Shown one piece after another: positions 44,557 through 56,897 of a stretch of DNA of 64,000 nucleotides. The stretch comes from Chaunax sp. Z400 (Eukaryota > Chordata > Actinopteri > Lophiiformes > Chaunacidae), in the NCBI GenBank assembly GCA_037577475.1, contig CM075189.1:35718474-35782473 (forward strand), written 5' to 3'. Under the pieces are notes generated by a model, which saw only the letters and a program-made list of their open reading frames with translations, was not told where the DNA came from and searched no databases. Made by a program: the position numbers and the translations under genes. Numbering within the stretch: position 1 is the first letter of the stretch; every line of letters starts with the position of its first letter.

Positions 44557-46457
44557 TGTAGGGTTAAAAGGGGTTAACGATAATAATTATGATCAAAATG
44601 ATCATATATTAATTATCGTATTATAAAGCTATTAATTAATCAGGTAGGGTTATGAAAGAATACCTCGAGGAGCACCACCTTCCTAAAGCTATATCCTTAA
44701 GGTCGGAAGGATTCCTTAAGAAAGCTGTAAATATAACCCAGATTAATTAATTACTAAATAATAGCGTTCAATCAGTCTCAAATGAAGGAAGTCAAGTCCT
44801 CTATCGCAAGAACTAATGATTCCAGTCATCAACACAGAAACTTGGTCTAAGAGAATCTACTTTATTATCAAAGATAATCTAACACAGCACACGGAACAAA
44901 CTAAAACTAAATCTAATATAGGATGATAACAGAAAGATAGTCAAAATGAGATCGGAGTGAAAGAGAGAAAATAAGACATAACTATAACAGGGTGGATGAT
45001 AGCGTGGTGATGTGAACCAAACTAAAGGGGGTCTAAGGGAAGTTTGAAGGGAAACTAAATTAGGTAAATTGTGGGTGATAATGCCAGATCAGCTATGACG
45101 CTTTCCAAGACACAGAGATTTCGGGTAGCTTACTTTTCAGCCGGTCTCCGGGTAGGGACGAAAGCACGCCTTGGCGAGTTATCAGGAGGGGTCGCCGACC
45201 GGATACTCGCGGAGGATGCTGTTCGAAGTCTGCCGGATCCTGGTCCCGAATCTCGGATGTTGGAGGGTCGCGTCGTCGCTGGCTGGCGGCTTTGTGAACT
45301 TCGGACCTGACGGTCGTGTTCAGCTCGGCCGTGCTTTGACGGCGTTGAAGCGCGTTAAGCGGTAATACAGCTCGAAGAGGGGCTTAGTGAATTACTCAGG
45401 CGTGAGTGATCCACAGGTGAGCTTCCAATAATTTAGTTGAAGTGCAGAACTTCAATTCTTAGCTGAAATTGTAGGAGAGGAATGCTATCTAACTGTATGA
45501 GTTAAGTCTTAAAGAAAAGGGAAAAGAAGTCTCTTCTGCTGCGGCAGGAGGGCACGGGCTTATCCACGGAGTCACGGGGATCTCCGCGTTCAGGAGTCAG
45601 AGTTCATGTCAGGTGGAGGTAGGAGCAAGCGGAGCAAGAGAACGAGCGGCTTCGCGCCGTGGCTTTTGAAGCCTCACAGCTGCCGGAAGTAAGGGCGTGT
45701 TCTATTCTACTGTAAGATATGCGTTCACATCACCAGCTGGCATAGAAACAATAGGCAAGACATTGAGTCTCTCCACTAGAAGGAGGCATCAAAGCACACA
45801 TGCAATAAACATGAACTCAAAGGGACACAGGCAGAAAATCATCACTATGTGCTCATCAAATTCAAAACATATTACAAAAGTAGTAAAACACACAACGATA
45901 AGGAGAACATCAGAAATGATCCATTAGAACATGTTGCAGAGTTCAGCTTCCCAGAAATCATGCTTACACAGTCATGAACACATTTCTTCTCTTGCTTCCG
46001 TGATGAGAGGAAGAGGAGAAGAGGCAGGAGGTATGGTGAACATTTTAGCATGGAAGGTTGGTTGGATTGTCAGATTTTTATTGATTCATTGATTCCCAGT
46101 TTCTGAACCCATGCAGGGTTTTGGATCCTGTGGTTTGGAACAGAAAGCAGTCTCATGGTCTCCTGAGTTGCAGACTGATACCCTGGTGTGTCTCTGGTAC
46201 TCAGCAAGGGGTCAGGAGGGGTGAGACCAGGTCCTCTTTGATATGTTAAGGGAAGGCAAATGTTGTGTGGGTACAGACCCCAAGTTGTGATTATGGGTGT
46301 TATCTTTATGTGAATTGTGGGGTTGTAACTCCACAATGGTGAGCAGATGGTTGATCAAAGCGAATGACCATGTTTGATCATCCAGGCAAGGCGGAACCAC
46401 AGCTGAAGTCGCAAGGCATGGTGAGGTGGGGGTCGACTGACCTACCCTCACCCTACA
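44557..46457 (-). mobile_element. Solo-LTR-like element, copy 3, inside the satellite (duplication TCGG)
   Basis: 1901 bp, same orientation as copy 1, TGTAGGGTTAAAAGGGG at the left and ACCCTCACCCTACA at the right. Flanks are TCGG (44553-44556) and TCGG (46458-46461). The satellite phrase TATCTCGG|GAACGG is restored when the element and one duplication are removed, which proves the insertion site. Minus-strand AATAAA at 44861-44866. No coding region is recognised. Confidence 0.8.
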
Positions 46458-49400
46458 TCGGGAACGGAAGGTCGTAGAGACTCGGGGAGAAGTCTGGCGT
46501 GTTCAGAGACCACGAATTATGTCCGACGGATCAGGGTCCCGAGTCTCTACGACCTTCCGTTCCCGAGTTATACTCAAGTTAATTTTCCCATTGAAGTGAA
46601 TGGGGTTTGGTTCGCCTATAGTGAATGTGTGTATCTCTGAAACGGAAGGTCGTAGAGACTCGGGACCAACGTCCTTCTAGGGGTTTATGTGGTCTCTGAC
46701 AACACCAGTCTTTGTCCCGAGTCTGTGCGACCTTCCTTTCCCGAGATATGACATGTCCAGTAGGGACGTATTTTGAATGTCTGTATCTCGGGAACGGAAG
46801 GTCGTAGAGACTAGCGGACAAGTGTGGGTTAGGGGTTAGGGTTAGGGGTTAGGGTTAGGGTTAAGGGGATAAAAACTCAATCGGGGCCCTACCCGGGTTG
46901 GTAACTTTTGAACGGAAGGTCGTAGAGACTCGGGGTTAAGCTCTTTCAATGGTTTTATGGGGTCTCCAAGAACGCCAGCAGGTAAACCGAGTCCCTACGA
47001 CTTACGGTTCCCGAGATATGACATGTATTTTTGGTGATTTTTGGAATGTTTGTATCTCGGGAACGGAAGGTCGTAGAGACTCGGGACCAACGTCCGTCTA
47101 GGGGTTTATGTGGTCTCTGAGAACACCAGTCTTTGTCCCGAGTCTGTGCGACCTTCCTTTCCCGAGATATGACATGTCCAGTAGGGGCGTATTTTGAATG
47201 TCTGTATCTCGGGAACGGAAGGTCGTAGAGACTCGGGGAGAAGTCTGGCGTGTTCAGAGACCACGAATTATGTCGGACGGATCAGGGTCCCGAGTCTCTA
47301 CGACCTTCCGTTCCCGAGTTATACTCAAGTTAATTTTCCCATTGAAGTGAATGGGGTTTGGTTCGCCTATAGTGAATGTGTGTATCTCTGAAACGGAAGG
47401 TCGTAGAGACTCGGGACCAACGTCCTTCTAGGGGTTTATGTGGTCTCTGAGAACACCAGTCTTTCTCCCGAGTCTGTGCGACCTTCCTTTCCCGAGATAT
47501 GACATGTCCAGTAGGGACGTATTTTGAATGTCTGTATCTCGGGAACGGAAGGTCGTAGAGACTAGCGGACTAGTGTGGGTTAGGGGTTAGGGTTAGGGTT
47601 AGGTTAGGTTAAGGGGATAAAAACTCAATCGGGGCCCTACCCGGGTTGGTAACTTTTGAACGGAAGGTCGTAGAGACTCGGGGATAAGCTCTTTCAATGG
47701 TTTTATGGGGTCTCCAAGAACGCCAGCAGGTAAACCGAGTCCCTACGACTTACGGTTCCCGAGATATGACATGTATTTTTGGTGATTTTTGGAATGTTTG
47801 TATCTCGGGAACGGAAGGTCGTAGAGACTCGGGACCAACGTCCGTCTAGGGGTTTATGTGGTCTCTGAGAACACCAGTCTTTGTCCCGAGTCTGTGCGAC
47901 CTTCCTTTCCCGAGATAGGACATGTCCAGTAGGGGCGTATTTTGAATGTCTGTATCTCGGGAACGGAAGGTCGTAGAGACTCGGGGAGAAGTCTGGCGTG
48001 TTCAGAGACCACGAATTATGTCGGACGGATCAGGGTCCCGAGTCTCTACGACCTTCCGTTCCCGAGTTATACTCAAGTTAATTTTCCCATTGAAGTGAAT
48101 GGGGTTTGGTTCGCCTATAGTGAATGTGTGTATCTCTGAAACGGAAGGTCGTAGAGACTCGGGACCAACGTCCTTCTAGGGGTTTATGTGGTCTCTGAGA
48201 ACACCAGTCTTTGTCCCGAGTCTGTGCGACCTTCCTTTCCCGAGATATGACATGTCCAGTAGGGACGTATTTTGAATGTCTGTATCTCGGGAACGGAAGG
48301 TCGTAGAGACTCGGGGAGAAGTCTGGCGTGTTCAGAGACCACGAATTATGTCCGACGGATCAGGGTCCCGAGTCTCTACGACCTTCCGTTCCCGAGTTAT
48401 ACTCAAGTTTATTTTCCCATTGAAGTGAATGGGGTTTGGTTCGCCTATAGTGAATGTGTGTATCTCGGAAACGGAAGGTCGTAGAGACTCGGGACCAACG
48501 TCCGTCTAGGGGTTTATGTGGTCTCTGAGAACACCAGTCTTTGTCCCGAGTCTGTGCGACCTTCCCTTCCCGAGATATGACATGTCCAGTAGGGGCGTAT
48601 TTTGAATGTCTGTATCTCGGGAACGGAAGGTCGTAGAGACTAGCGGACAAGTGTGGGTTAGGGGTTAGGGTTAGGGTTAGGTTAGGTTAAGGGGATAAAA
48701 ACTCAATCGGGGCCCTACCCGGGTTGGTAACTTTTGAACGGAAGGTCGTAGAGACTCGGGGATAAGCTCTTTCAATGGTTTTATGGGGTCTCCAAGAACG
48801 CCAGCAGGTAAACCGAGTCCCTACGACTTACGGTTCCCGAGATATGACATGTATTTTTGGTGATTTTTGGAATGTTTGTATCTCGGGAACGGAAGGTCGT
48901 AGAGACTCGGGACCAACGTCCGTCTAGGGGTTTATGTGGTCTCTGAGAACACCAGTCTTTGTCCCGAGTCTGTGCGACCTTCCTTTCCCGAGATAGGACA
49001 TGTCCAGTAGGGGCGTATTTTGAATGTCTGTATCTCGGGAACGGAAGGTCGTAGAGACTCGGGGAGAAGTCTGGCGTGTTCAGAGACCACGAATTATGTC
49101 GGACGGATCAGGGTCCCGAGTCTCTACGACCTTCCGTTCCCGAGTTATACTCAAGTTAATTTTCCCATTGAAGTGAATGGGGTTTGGTTCGCCTATAGTG
49201 AATGTGTGTATCTCTGAAACGGAAGGTCGTAGAGACTCGGGACCAACGTCCTTCTAGGGGTTTATGTGGTCTCTGAGAACACCAGTCTTTGTCCCGAGTC
49301 TGTGCGACCTTCCTTTCCCGAGATATGACATGTCCAGTAGGGACGTATTTTGAATGTCTGTATCTCGGGAACGGAAGGTCGTAGAGACTCGGGGAGAAGT

Positions 49401-52400
49401 CTGGCGTGTTCAGAGACCACGAATTATGTCCGACGGATCAGGGTCCCGAGTCTCTACGACCTTCCGTTCCCGACTTATACTCAAGTTTATTTTCCCATTG
49501 AAGTGAATGGGGTTTGGTTCGCCTATAGTGAATGTGTGTATCTCGGAAACGGAAGGTCGTAGAGACTCGGGACCAACGTCCGTCTAGGGGTTTATGTGGT
49601 CTCTGAGAACACCAGTCTTTGTCCCGAGTCTGTGCGACCTTCCCTTCCCGAGATATGACATGTCCAGTAGGGGCGTATTTTGAATGTCTGTATCTCGGGA
49701 ACGGAAGGTCGTAGAGACTAGCGGACAAGTGTGGGTTAGGGGTTAGGGTTAGGGTTAGGTTAGGTTAAGGGGATAAAAACTCAATCGGGGCCCTACCCGG
49801 GTTGGTAACTTTTGAACGGAAGGTCGTAGAGACTCGGGGATAAGCTCTTTCAATGGTTTTATGGGGTCTCCAAGAACGCCAGCAGGTAAACCGAGTCCCT
49901 ACGACTTACGGTTCCCGAGATATGACATGTATTTTTGGTGATTTTTGGAATGTTTGTATCTCGGGAACGGAAGGTCGTAGAGACTCGGGACCAACGTCCG
50001 TCTAGGGGTTTATGTGGTCTCTGAGAACACCAGTCTTTGTCCCGAGTCTGTGCGACCTTCCTTTCCCGAGATATGACATGTCCAGTAGGGGCGTATTTTG
50101 AATGTCTGTATCTCGGGAACGGAAGGTCGTAGAGACTCGGGGAGAAGTCTGGCGTGTTCAGAGACCACGAATTATGTCCGACGGATCAGGGTCCCGAGTC
50201 TCTACGACCTTCCGTTCCCGAGTTATACTCAAGTTTATTTTCCCATTGAAGTGAATGGGGTTTGGTTCGCCTATAGTGAATGTGTGTATCTCGAAAACGG
50301 AAGGTCGTAGAGACTCGGGACCAACGTCCGTCTAGGGGTTTATGTGGTCTCTGAGAACACCAGTCTTTGTCCCGAGTCTGTGCGACCTTCCTTTCCCGAG
50401 ATATGACATGTCCAGTAGGGGCGTATTTTGAATGTCTGTATCTCGGGAACGGAAGGTCGTAGAGACTAGCGGACAAGTGTGGGTTAGGGGTTAGGGTTAG
50501 GGTTAGGTTAGGTTAAGGGGATAAAAACTCAATCGGGGCCCTACCCGGGTTGGTAACTTTTGAACGGAAGGTCGTAGAGACTCGGGGATAAGCTCTTTCA
50601 ATGGTTTTATGGGGTCTCCAAGAACGCCAGCAGGTAAACCGAGTCCCTACGACTTACGGTTCCCGAGATATGACATGTATTTTTGGTGATTTTTGGAATG
50701 TTTGTATCTCGGGAACGGAAGGTCGTAGAGACTCGGGACCAACGTCCGTCTAGGGGTTTATGTGGTCTCTGAGAACACCAGTCTTTGTCCCGAGTCTGTG
50801 CGACCTTCCTTTCCCGAGATATGACATGTCCAGTAGGGGCGTATTTTGAATGTCTGTATCTCGGGAACGGAAGGTCGTAGAGACTCGGGGAGAAGTCTGG
50901 CGTGTTCAGAGACCACGAATTATGTCGGACGGATCAGGGTCCCGAGTCTCTACGACCTTCCGTTCCCGAGTTATACTCAAGTTAATTTTCCCATTGAAGT
51001 GAATGGGGTTTGGTTCGCCTATAGTGAATGTGTGTATCTCGGAAACGGAAGGTCGTAGAGACTCGGGACCAACGTCCGTCTAGGGGTTTATGTGGTCTCT
51101 GAGAACACCAGTCTTTGTCCCGAGTCTGTGCGACCTTCCTTTCCCGAGATATGACATGTCCAGTAGGGGCGTATTTTGAATGTCTGTATCTCGGGAACGG
51201 AAGGTCGTAGAGACTCGGGGATAAGCTCTTTCAATGGTTTTATGGGGTCTCCAAGAACGCCAGCAGGTAAACCGAGTCTCTACGACTTACGGTTCCTGAG
51301 ATATGACATGTATTTTTGGTGATTTTTGGAATGTTTGTATCTCGGGAACGGAAGGTCGTAGAGACTCGGGGAGAAGTCTGGCGTGTTCAGGGACCACGAA
51401 TTATGTCCGACGGATCAGGGTCCCGAGTCTCTACGACCTTCCGTTCCCGAGTTATACTCAAGTTTATTTTCCCATTGAAGTGAATGGGGTTTGGTTCGCC
51501 TATAGTGAATGTGTGTATCTCGGAAACGGAAGGTCGTAGAGACTCGGGACCAACGTCCGTCTAGGGGTTTATGTGGTCTCTGAGAACACCAGTCTTTGAC
51601 CCGAGTCTGTGCGACCTTCCTTTCCCGAGATATGACATGTCCAGTAGGGGCGTATTTTGAATGTCTGTATCTCGGGAACGGAAGGTCGTAGAGACTAGCG
51701 GACAAGTGTGGGTTAGGGGTTAGGGTTAGGGTTAGGTTAGGTTAAGGGGATAAAAACTCAATCGGGGCCCTACCCGGGTTGGTAACTTTTGAACGGAAGG
51801 TCGTAGAGACTCGGGGATAAGCTCTTTCAATGGTTTTATGGGGTCTCCAAGAACGCCAGCAGGTAAACCGAGTCCCTACGACTTACGGTTCCCGAGATAT
51901 GACATGTATTTTTGGTGATTTTTGGAATGTTTGTATCTCGGGAACGGAAGGTCGTAGAGACTCGGGGAGAAGTCTGGCGTGTTCAGAGACCACGAATTAT
52001 GTCCGACGGATCAGGGTCCCGAGTCTCTACGACCTTCCGTTCCCGAGTTATACTCAAGTTTATTTTCCCATTGAAGTGAATGGGGTTTGGTTCGCCTATA
52101 GTGAATGTGTGTATCTCGGAAACGGAAGGTCGTAGAGACTCGGGACCAACGTCCATCTAGGGGTTTATGTGGTCTCTGAGAACACCAGTCTTTGTCCCGA
52201 GTCTGTGCGACCTTCCTTTCCCGAGATATGACATGTCCAGTAGGGGCGTATTTTGAATGTCTGTATCTCGGGAACGGAAGGTCGTAGAGACTCGGGGAGA
52301 AGTCTGGCGTGTTCAGAGACCACGAATTATGTCCGACGGATCAGGGTCCCGAGTCTCTACGACCTTCCGTTCCCGAGTTATACTCAAGTTTATTTTCCCA

Positions 52401-54946
52401 TTGAAGTGAATGGGGTTTGGTTCGCCTATAGTGAATGTGTGTATCTCGAAAACGGAAGGTCGTAGAGACTCGGGACCAACGTCCGTCTAGGGGTTTATGT
52501 GGTCTCTGAGAACACCAGTCTTTGTCCCGAGTCTGTGCGACCTTCCTTTCCCGAGATATGACATGTCCAGTAGGGGCGTATTTTGAATGTCTGTATCTCG
52601 GGAACGGAAGGTCGTAGAGACTAGCGGACAAGTGTGGGTTAGGGGTTAGGGTTAGGGTTAGGTTAGGTTAAGGGGATAAAAACTCAATCGGGGCCCTACC
52701 CGGGTTGGTAACTTTTGAACGGAAGGTCGTAGAGACTCGGGGATAAGCTCTTTCAATGGTTTTATGGGGTCTCCAAGAACGCCAGCAGGTAAACCGAGTC
52801 CCTACGACTTACGGTTCCCGAGATATGACATGTATTTTTGGTGATTTTTGGAATGTTTGTATCTCGGGAACGGAAGGTCGTAGAGACTCGGGACCAACGT
52901 CCGTCTAGGGGTTTATGTGGTCTCTGAGAACACCAGTCTTTGTCCCGAGTCTGTGCGACCTTCCTTTCCCGAGATATGACATGTCCAGTAGGGGCGTATT
53001 TTGAATGTCTGTATCTCGGGAACGGAAGGTCGTAGAGACTCGGGGAGAAGTCTGGCGTGTTCAGAGACCACGAATTATGTCGGACGGATCAGGGTCCCGA
53101 GTCTCTACGACCTTCCGTTCCCGAGTTATACTCAAGTTAATTTTCCCATTGAAGTGAATGGGGTTTGGTTCGCCTATAGTGAATGTGTGTATCTCGGAAA
53201 CGGAAGGTCGTAGAGACTCGGGACCAACGTCCGTCTAGGGGTTTATGTGGTCTCTGAGAACACCAGTCTTTGTCCCGAGTCTGTGCGACCTTCCTTTCCC
53301 GAGATATGACATGTCCAGTAGGGGCGTATTTTGAATGTCTGTATCTCGGGAACGGAAGGTCGTAGAGACTCGGGGATAAGCTCTTTCAATGGTTTTATGG
53401 GGTCTCCAAGAACGCCAGCAGGTAAACCGAGTCTCTACGACTTACGGTTCCTGAGATATGACATGTATTTTTGGTGATTTTTGGAATGTTTGTATCTCGG
53501 GAACGGAAGGTCGTAGAGACTCGGGGAGAAGTCTGGCGTGTTCAGGGACCACGAATTATGTCCGACGGATCAGGGTCCCGAGTCTCTACGACCTTCCGTT
53601 CCCGAGTTATACTCAAGTTTATTTTCCCATTGAAGTGAATGGGGTTTGGTTCGCCTATAGTGAATGTGTGTATCTCGGAAACGGAAGGTCGTAGAGACTC
53701 GGGACCAACGTCCGTCTAGGGGTTTATGTGGTCTCTGAGAACACCAGTCTTTGACCCGAGTCTGTGCGACCTTCCTTTCCCGAGATATGACATGTCCAGT
53801 AGGGGCGTATTTTGAATGTCTGTATCTCGGGAACGGAAGGTCGTAGAGACTAGCGGACAAGTGTGGGTTAGGGGTTAGGGTTAGGGTTAGGTTAGGTTAA
53901 GGGGATAAAAACTCAATCGGGGCCCTACCCGGGTTGGTAACTTTTGAACGGAAGGTCGTAGAGACTCGGGGATAAGCTCTTTCAATGGTTTTATGGGGTC
54001 TCCAAGAACGCCAGCAGGTAAACCGAGTCCCTACGACTTACGGTTCCCGAGATATGACATGTATTTTTGGTGATTTTTGGAATGTTTGTATCTCGGGAAC
54101 GGAAGGTCGTAGAGACTCGGGGAGAAGTCTGGCGTGTTCAGAGACCACGAATTATGTCCGACGGATCAGGGTCCCGAGTCTCTACGACCTTCCGTTCCCG
54201 AGTTATACTCAAGTTTATTTTCCCATTGAAGTGAATGGGGTTTGGTTCGCCTATAGTGAATGTGTGTATCTCGGAAACGGAAGGTCGTAGAGACTCGGGA
54301 CCAACGTCCATCTAGGGGTTTATGTGGTCTCTGAGAACACCAGTCTTTGTCCCGAGTCTGTGCGACCTTCCTTTCCCGAGATATGACATGTCCAGTAGGG
54401 GCGTATTTTGAATGTCTGTATCTCGGGAACGGAAGGTCGTAGAGACTCGGGGAGAAGTCTGGCGTGTTCAGAGACCACGAATTATGTCAGACGGATCAGG
54501 GTCCCGAGTCTCTACGACCTTCCGTTCCCGAGTTATACTCAAGTTTATTTTCCCATTGTAGTGAAAGGGGTTTGGTTCGCCTATAGTGAATGTGTGTATC
54601 TCGGAAACGGAAGGTCGTAGAGACTCGGGACCAACGTCCGTCTAGGGGTTTATGTGGTCTCTGAGAACACCAGTCTTTGTCCCGAGTCTGTGTTACCTTC
54701 CTTTCCCGAGATATGACATGTCCAGTAGGGGCGTATTTTGAATGTCTGTATCTCGGGAACGGAAGGTCGTAGAGACTCGGGGATAAGCTCTTTCAATGGT
54801 TTTATGGGGTCTCCAAGAACGCCAGCAGGTAAACCGAGTCTATACGACTTACGGTTCCCGAGATATGACATGTATTTTTGGTGATTTTTGGAATGTTTGT
54901 ATCTCGGGAATGGAAGGTCGTAGAGACTCGCGGACAAGTGTGGGTT
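46458..54946. repeat. GGAAGGTCGTAGAGACTCGG satellite, right part (330/748/2155-bp higher-order units)
   Basis: Units of 330 and 748 bp alternate: equivalent points are 47194, 47942, 48272, 49020, 49350, 50098 and 50846. A larger 2155-bp duplication carries 50846, 51303 and 51830 to 53001, 53458 and 53985. The 748-bp unit equals a 330-bp unit plus 418 bp containing the telomere-like tract. Later copies are nearly identical, indicating recent homogenisation. The array stops in mid-unit after GTGTGGGTT, where Gypsy coding sequence begins. Confidence 0.95.
46828..46866 (+). repeat. Telomere-like (TTAGGG)n tract inside the satellite unit
   Basis: Longest of ten similar tracts mixing TTAGGG with TTAGGGG and TTAGG. 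The others begin near 42430, 44336, 47578, 48655, 49733, 50482, 51711, 52638 and 53866. Each is followed by AAGGGGATAAAAACTCAATC. They are part of the satellite unit and are copied with it, so they are interstitial and do not mark a chromosome end here. Confidence 0.85.
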
Positions 54947-55232
54947 GTGCTCCTTTTCTTGTATATACAGATAATAATCCCCTAGTGCACTTGAACTCAG
55001 CTAAATTGGGGAGCCTAGAGCAGAGATGGGCGTGCTGCCCATCTCTGCTCTAGGCTCCCCAATTTAGTCTGGCAAGTTTTCAATTTGAGATAAAGTATAA
55101 GCCAGGACGTCTTAACCAGAGTGCAGATGCATTATCTCGATTTCCCCCAGATGCAGCGACCTCGGATCCAGACGAAGGAAGAGAAGGAATCCCATCATTC
55201 ATTCATGTCAGCACGTACATCGCCAGAGCAAT
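54947..55232 (+). pseudogene. Gypsy RNase H C-terminal fragment, broken
   Basis: Reads FLVYTDNNPLVHLNSAKLGS then, after an interruption, SFQFEIKYKPGRLNQSADAL-SR, the typical end of Gypsy RNase H. Between the halves sits an inverted duplication of about 30 nt that adds an in-frame TAG (55051-55053). A further frame change is needed somewhere between about 55110 and 55320 to reach the integrase frame. Non-functional. Confidence 0.85.
55001..55067. repeat. Perfect 31-nt fold-back (5-nt loop) in the RNase H fragment
   Basis: Arms 55001-55031 and 55037-55067 are exact reverse complements, with loop GTGCT. The left arm is the normal coding strand (Ala-Lys-Leu-Gly-Ser-Leu-Glu-Gln-Arg-Trp). The right arm is its inverted copy and interrupts the gene. 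Confidence 0.97.
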
Positions 55233-56852
55233 GTGCATGGGAACAGGAAAAGTCAAACAGGAAAACTTGCAAAAGGCAACATTGTTGGGGCTCTATTGTT
55301 CCCTGAACGCACACCAACTGAGTGGTCTAATCTGCAGGAGGAAGATCCAGTCTTGAGGAGAGTGTCATGGTATTTGCAAAGGGGCTATCGACCCAACAAG
55401 CACGAGAGGCAACAGGAGTCTAAACTTGTTTTACGCATCCTCCGCCATTGGGGACGACCTTCACTGATCGGAGTGCTCTGCCGTAAGGTGAGAGACCCCA
55501 AGGAAGTTGACCCAGTGACCCAAATTATGGTTCCTGAGGGTGAGAAACGTGCTGTTTGGCAGTTATATCATGAATATGCAGGCCACTGGGGCCCAGAAAA
55601 GACATTATTGATCCAAAGCAGATTTTTTTGGCCAGATTTAAGCATAGATATTGCAAACTGGTGCGCCCAGTGTCAGAACTGTGTTTTGCGCAAAGCTGCT
55701 ACCACTAAACAAGCCCCTTTGATTCCTATTAAGACTTCTGCGTCCATGGAACTGTTGTCTGCAGATTTCCTGTCCATAGGCCATCCAGAGGACCTGTACC
55801 ACAATGTGCTGGTTATGGTGGACCATTTCACCAAATTTGCCTGGGCAGCGGTCACCAAAGACCAAACTGCTGTAACAACAGCTAAGGTAATATGGCACAA
55901 GGTAATTCAACCCTTCGGTGTTCCCAAACGATTGATGTCAGACCAAGTGCCAAATTTTGAATCCAAACTGATGCATGAACTGTCTGAATTGTATGGCATA
56001 GCAAAGAATCATACAACACCCTATCACCCAGCCGGAAATGGAGCCTGTGAAAGACTTAACCGGACTCTTTTAGGTTTGCTGGGCACCTTGGGCGACGAGA
56101 GAAGAAACTGGCATGACCATCTGCCCGAAATGATTCAGGTATATAATAATACCATACACAGTTCAACAGGATATTCACCACATTATTTGATGTTTGGAAG
56201 GCATGGATTTCTTCCCCAGGACCGTTTGATGGGCCTCACAGAAAATGTAGGCTGCTCCTCTGTAGACAACTGGGTGAAGTGCCATCAGAAACGTCTGCTA
56301 TATGCCTTTGAGAAAGCTGAGCAGCACAGAGACTCAGAGATGTCCAGACAGAAGAAATATTATGACCAGAAAGCGGAGACCTCCCCACTGCTCCCTGGGG
56401 ACAGAGTGTTGCTTCAGGACATGAGAGCAAAAGACCGAGGTAAGCTGGCTGATAGGTGGGCAAGGCAGCCTTACATTGTTGTAAAACAATCAGATCCTGC
56501 ATTACCAGTATATGTTATTAAACAAGACTCGGGAGACCTTGAAAAAGTGGTCCATCGCAACTTATTGAGGCGCGATCCACTTCCACTGCAATTAAGCCCA
56601 CAGAACTTTAGACTGACTAATACACCTAACCAGAATGTTCTTAGACCTTTAAATGCCGTGACAGAGACAGGTACAGCCCCTGTAGAGCTTCCCTGGGTTG
56701 GGTTTTGGGCCCCTACAGGAGCCGTTCCAGAGGCCAGGCCAGAGGTTGGAGAGCCGAGCCACACCCACTCCGAACCCAGACAAGGACAAGGACAAGGACA
56801 ACTAAAGGGCTGCCTCCACAGAGATATCGAGAACTACATCCATAAGCCATGA
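55233..56852 (+). pseudogene. Ty3/Gypsy integrase (3' part of pol)
   Basis: 539 codons open to TGA; the frame starts within pol and has no ATG of its own at the left. An N-terminal H2C2 zinc finger is visible (YHEYAGHWG ... CAQCQNC). Catalytic Asp178 (SADFLS), Asp237 (MSDQVPNF) and Glu273 (NGACERLNRT) show D,D-35-E spacing. A GKLADRW ... PYIV segment marks the usual C-terminal domain. The core looks intact although the Gly after SDQ in most relatives is Val. Its function would be to insert reverse-transcribed DNA, but without the rest of pol and with upstream breaks it cannot be made as part of a normal polyprotein. The last 80 codons are Pro/Gly/Gln-rich. Confidence 0.85.
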
Positions 56853-56897
56853 TGGCATTGTAGTGTGGCCATTGGGACAATTTTTAGCAGGGAGGGG

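Noticed and set aside
41964..54946. Regularly spaced repeats resembling a CRISPR array
   Set aside because: The sequence between repeats is itself repeated, the sites alternate in orientation, and the context is eukaryotic satellite DNA.
56236..56764. Minus-strand frames within the integrase region
   Set aside because: Antisense shadows of the Gypsy integrase, with no domain of their own.
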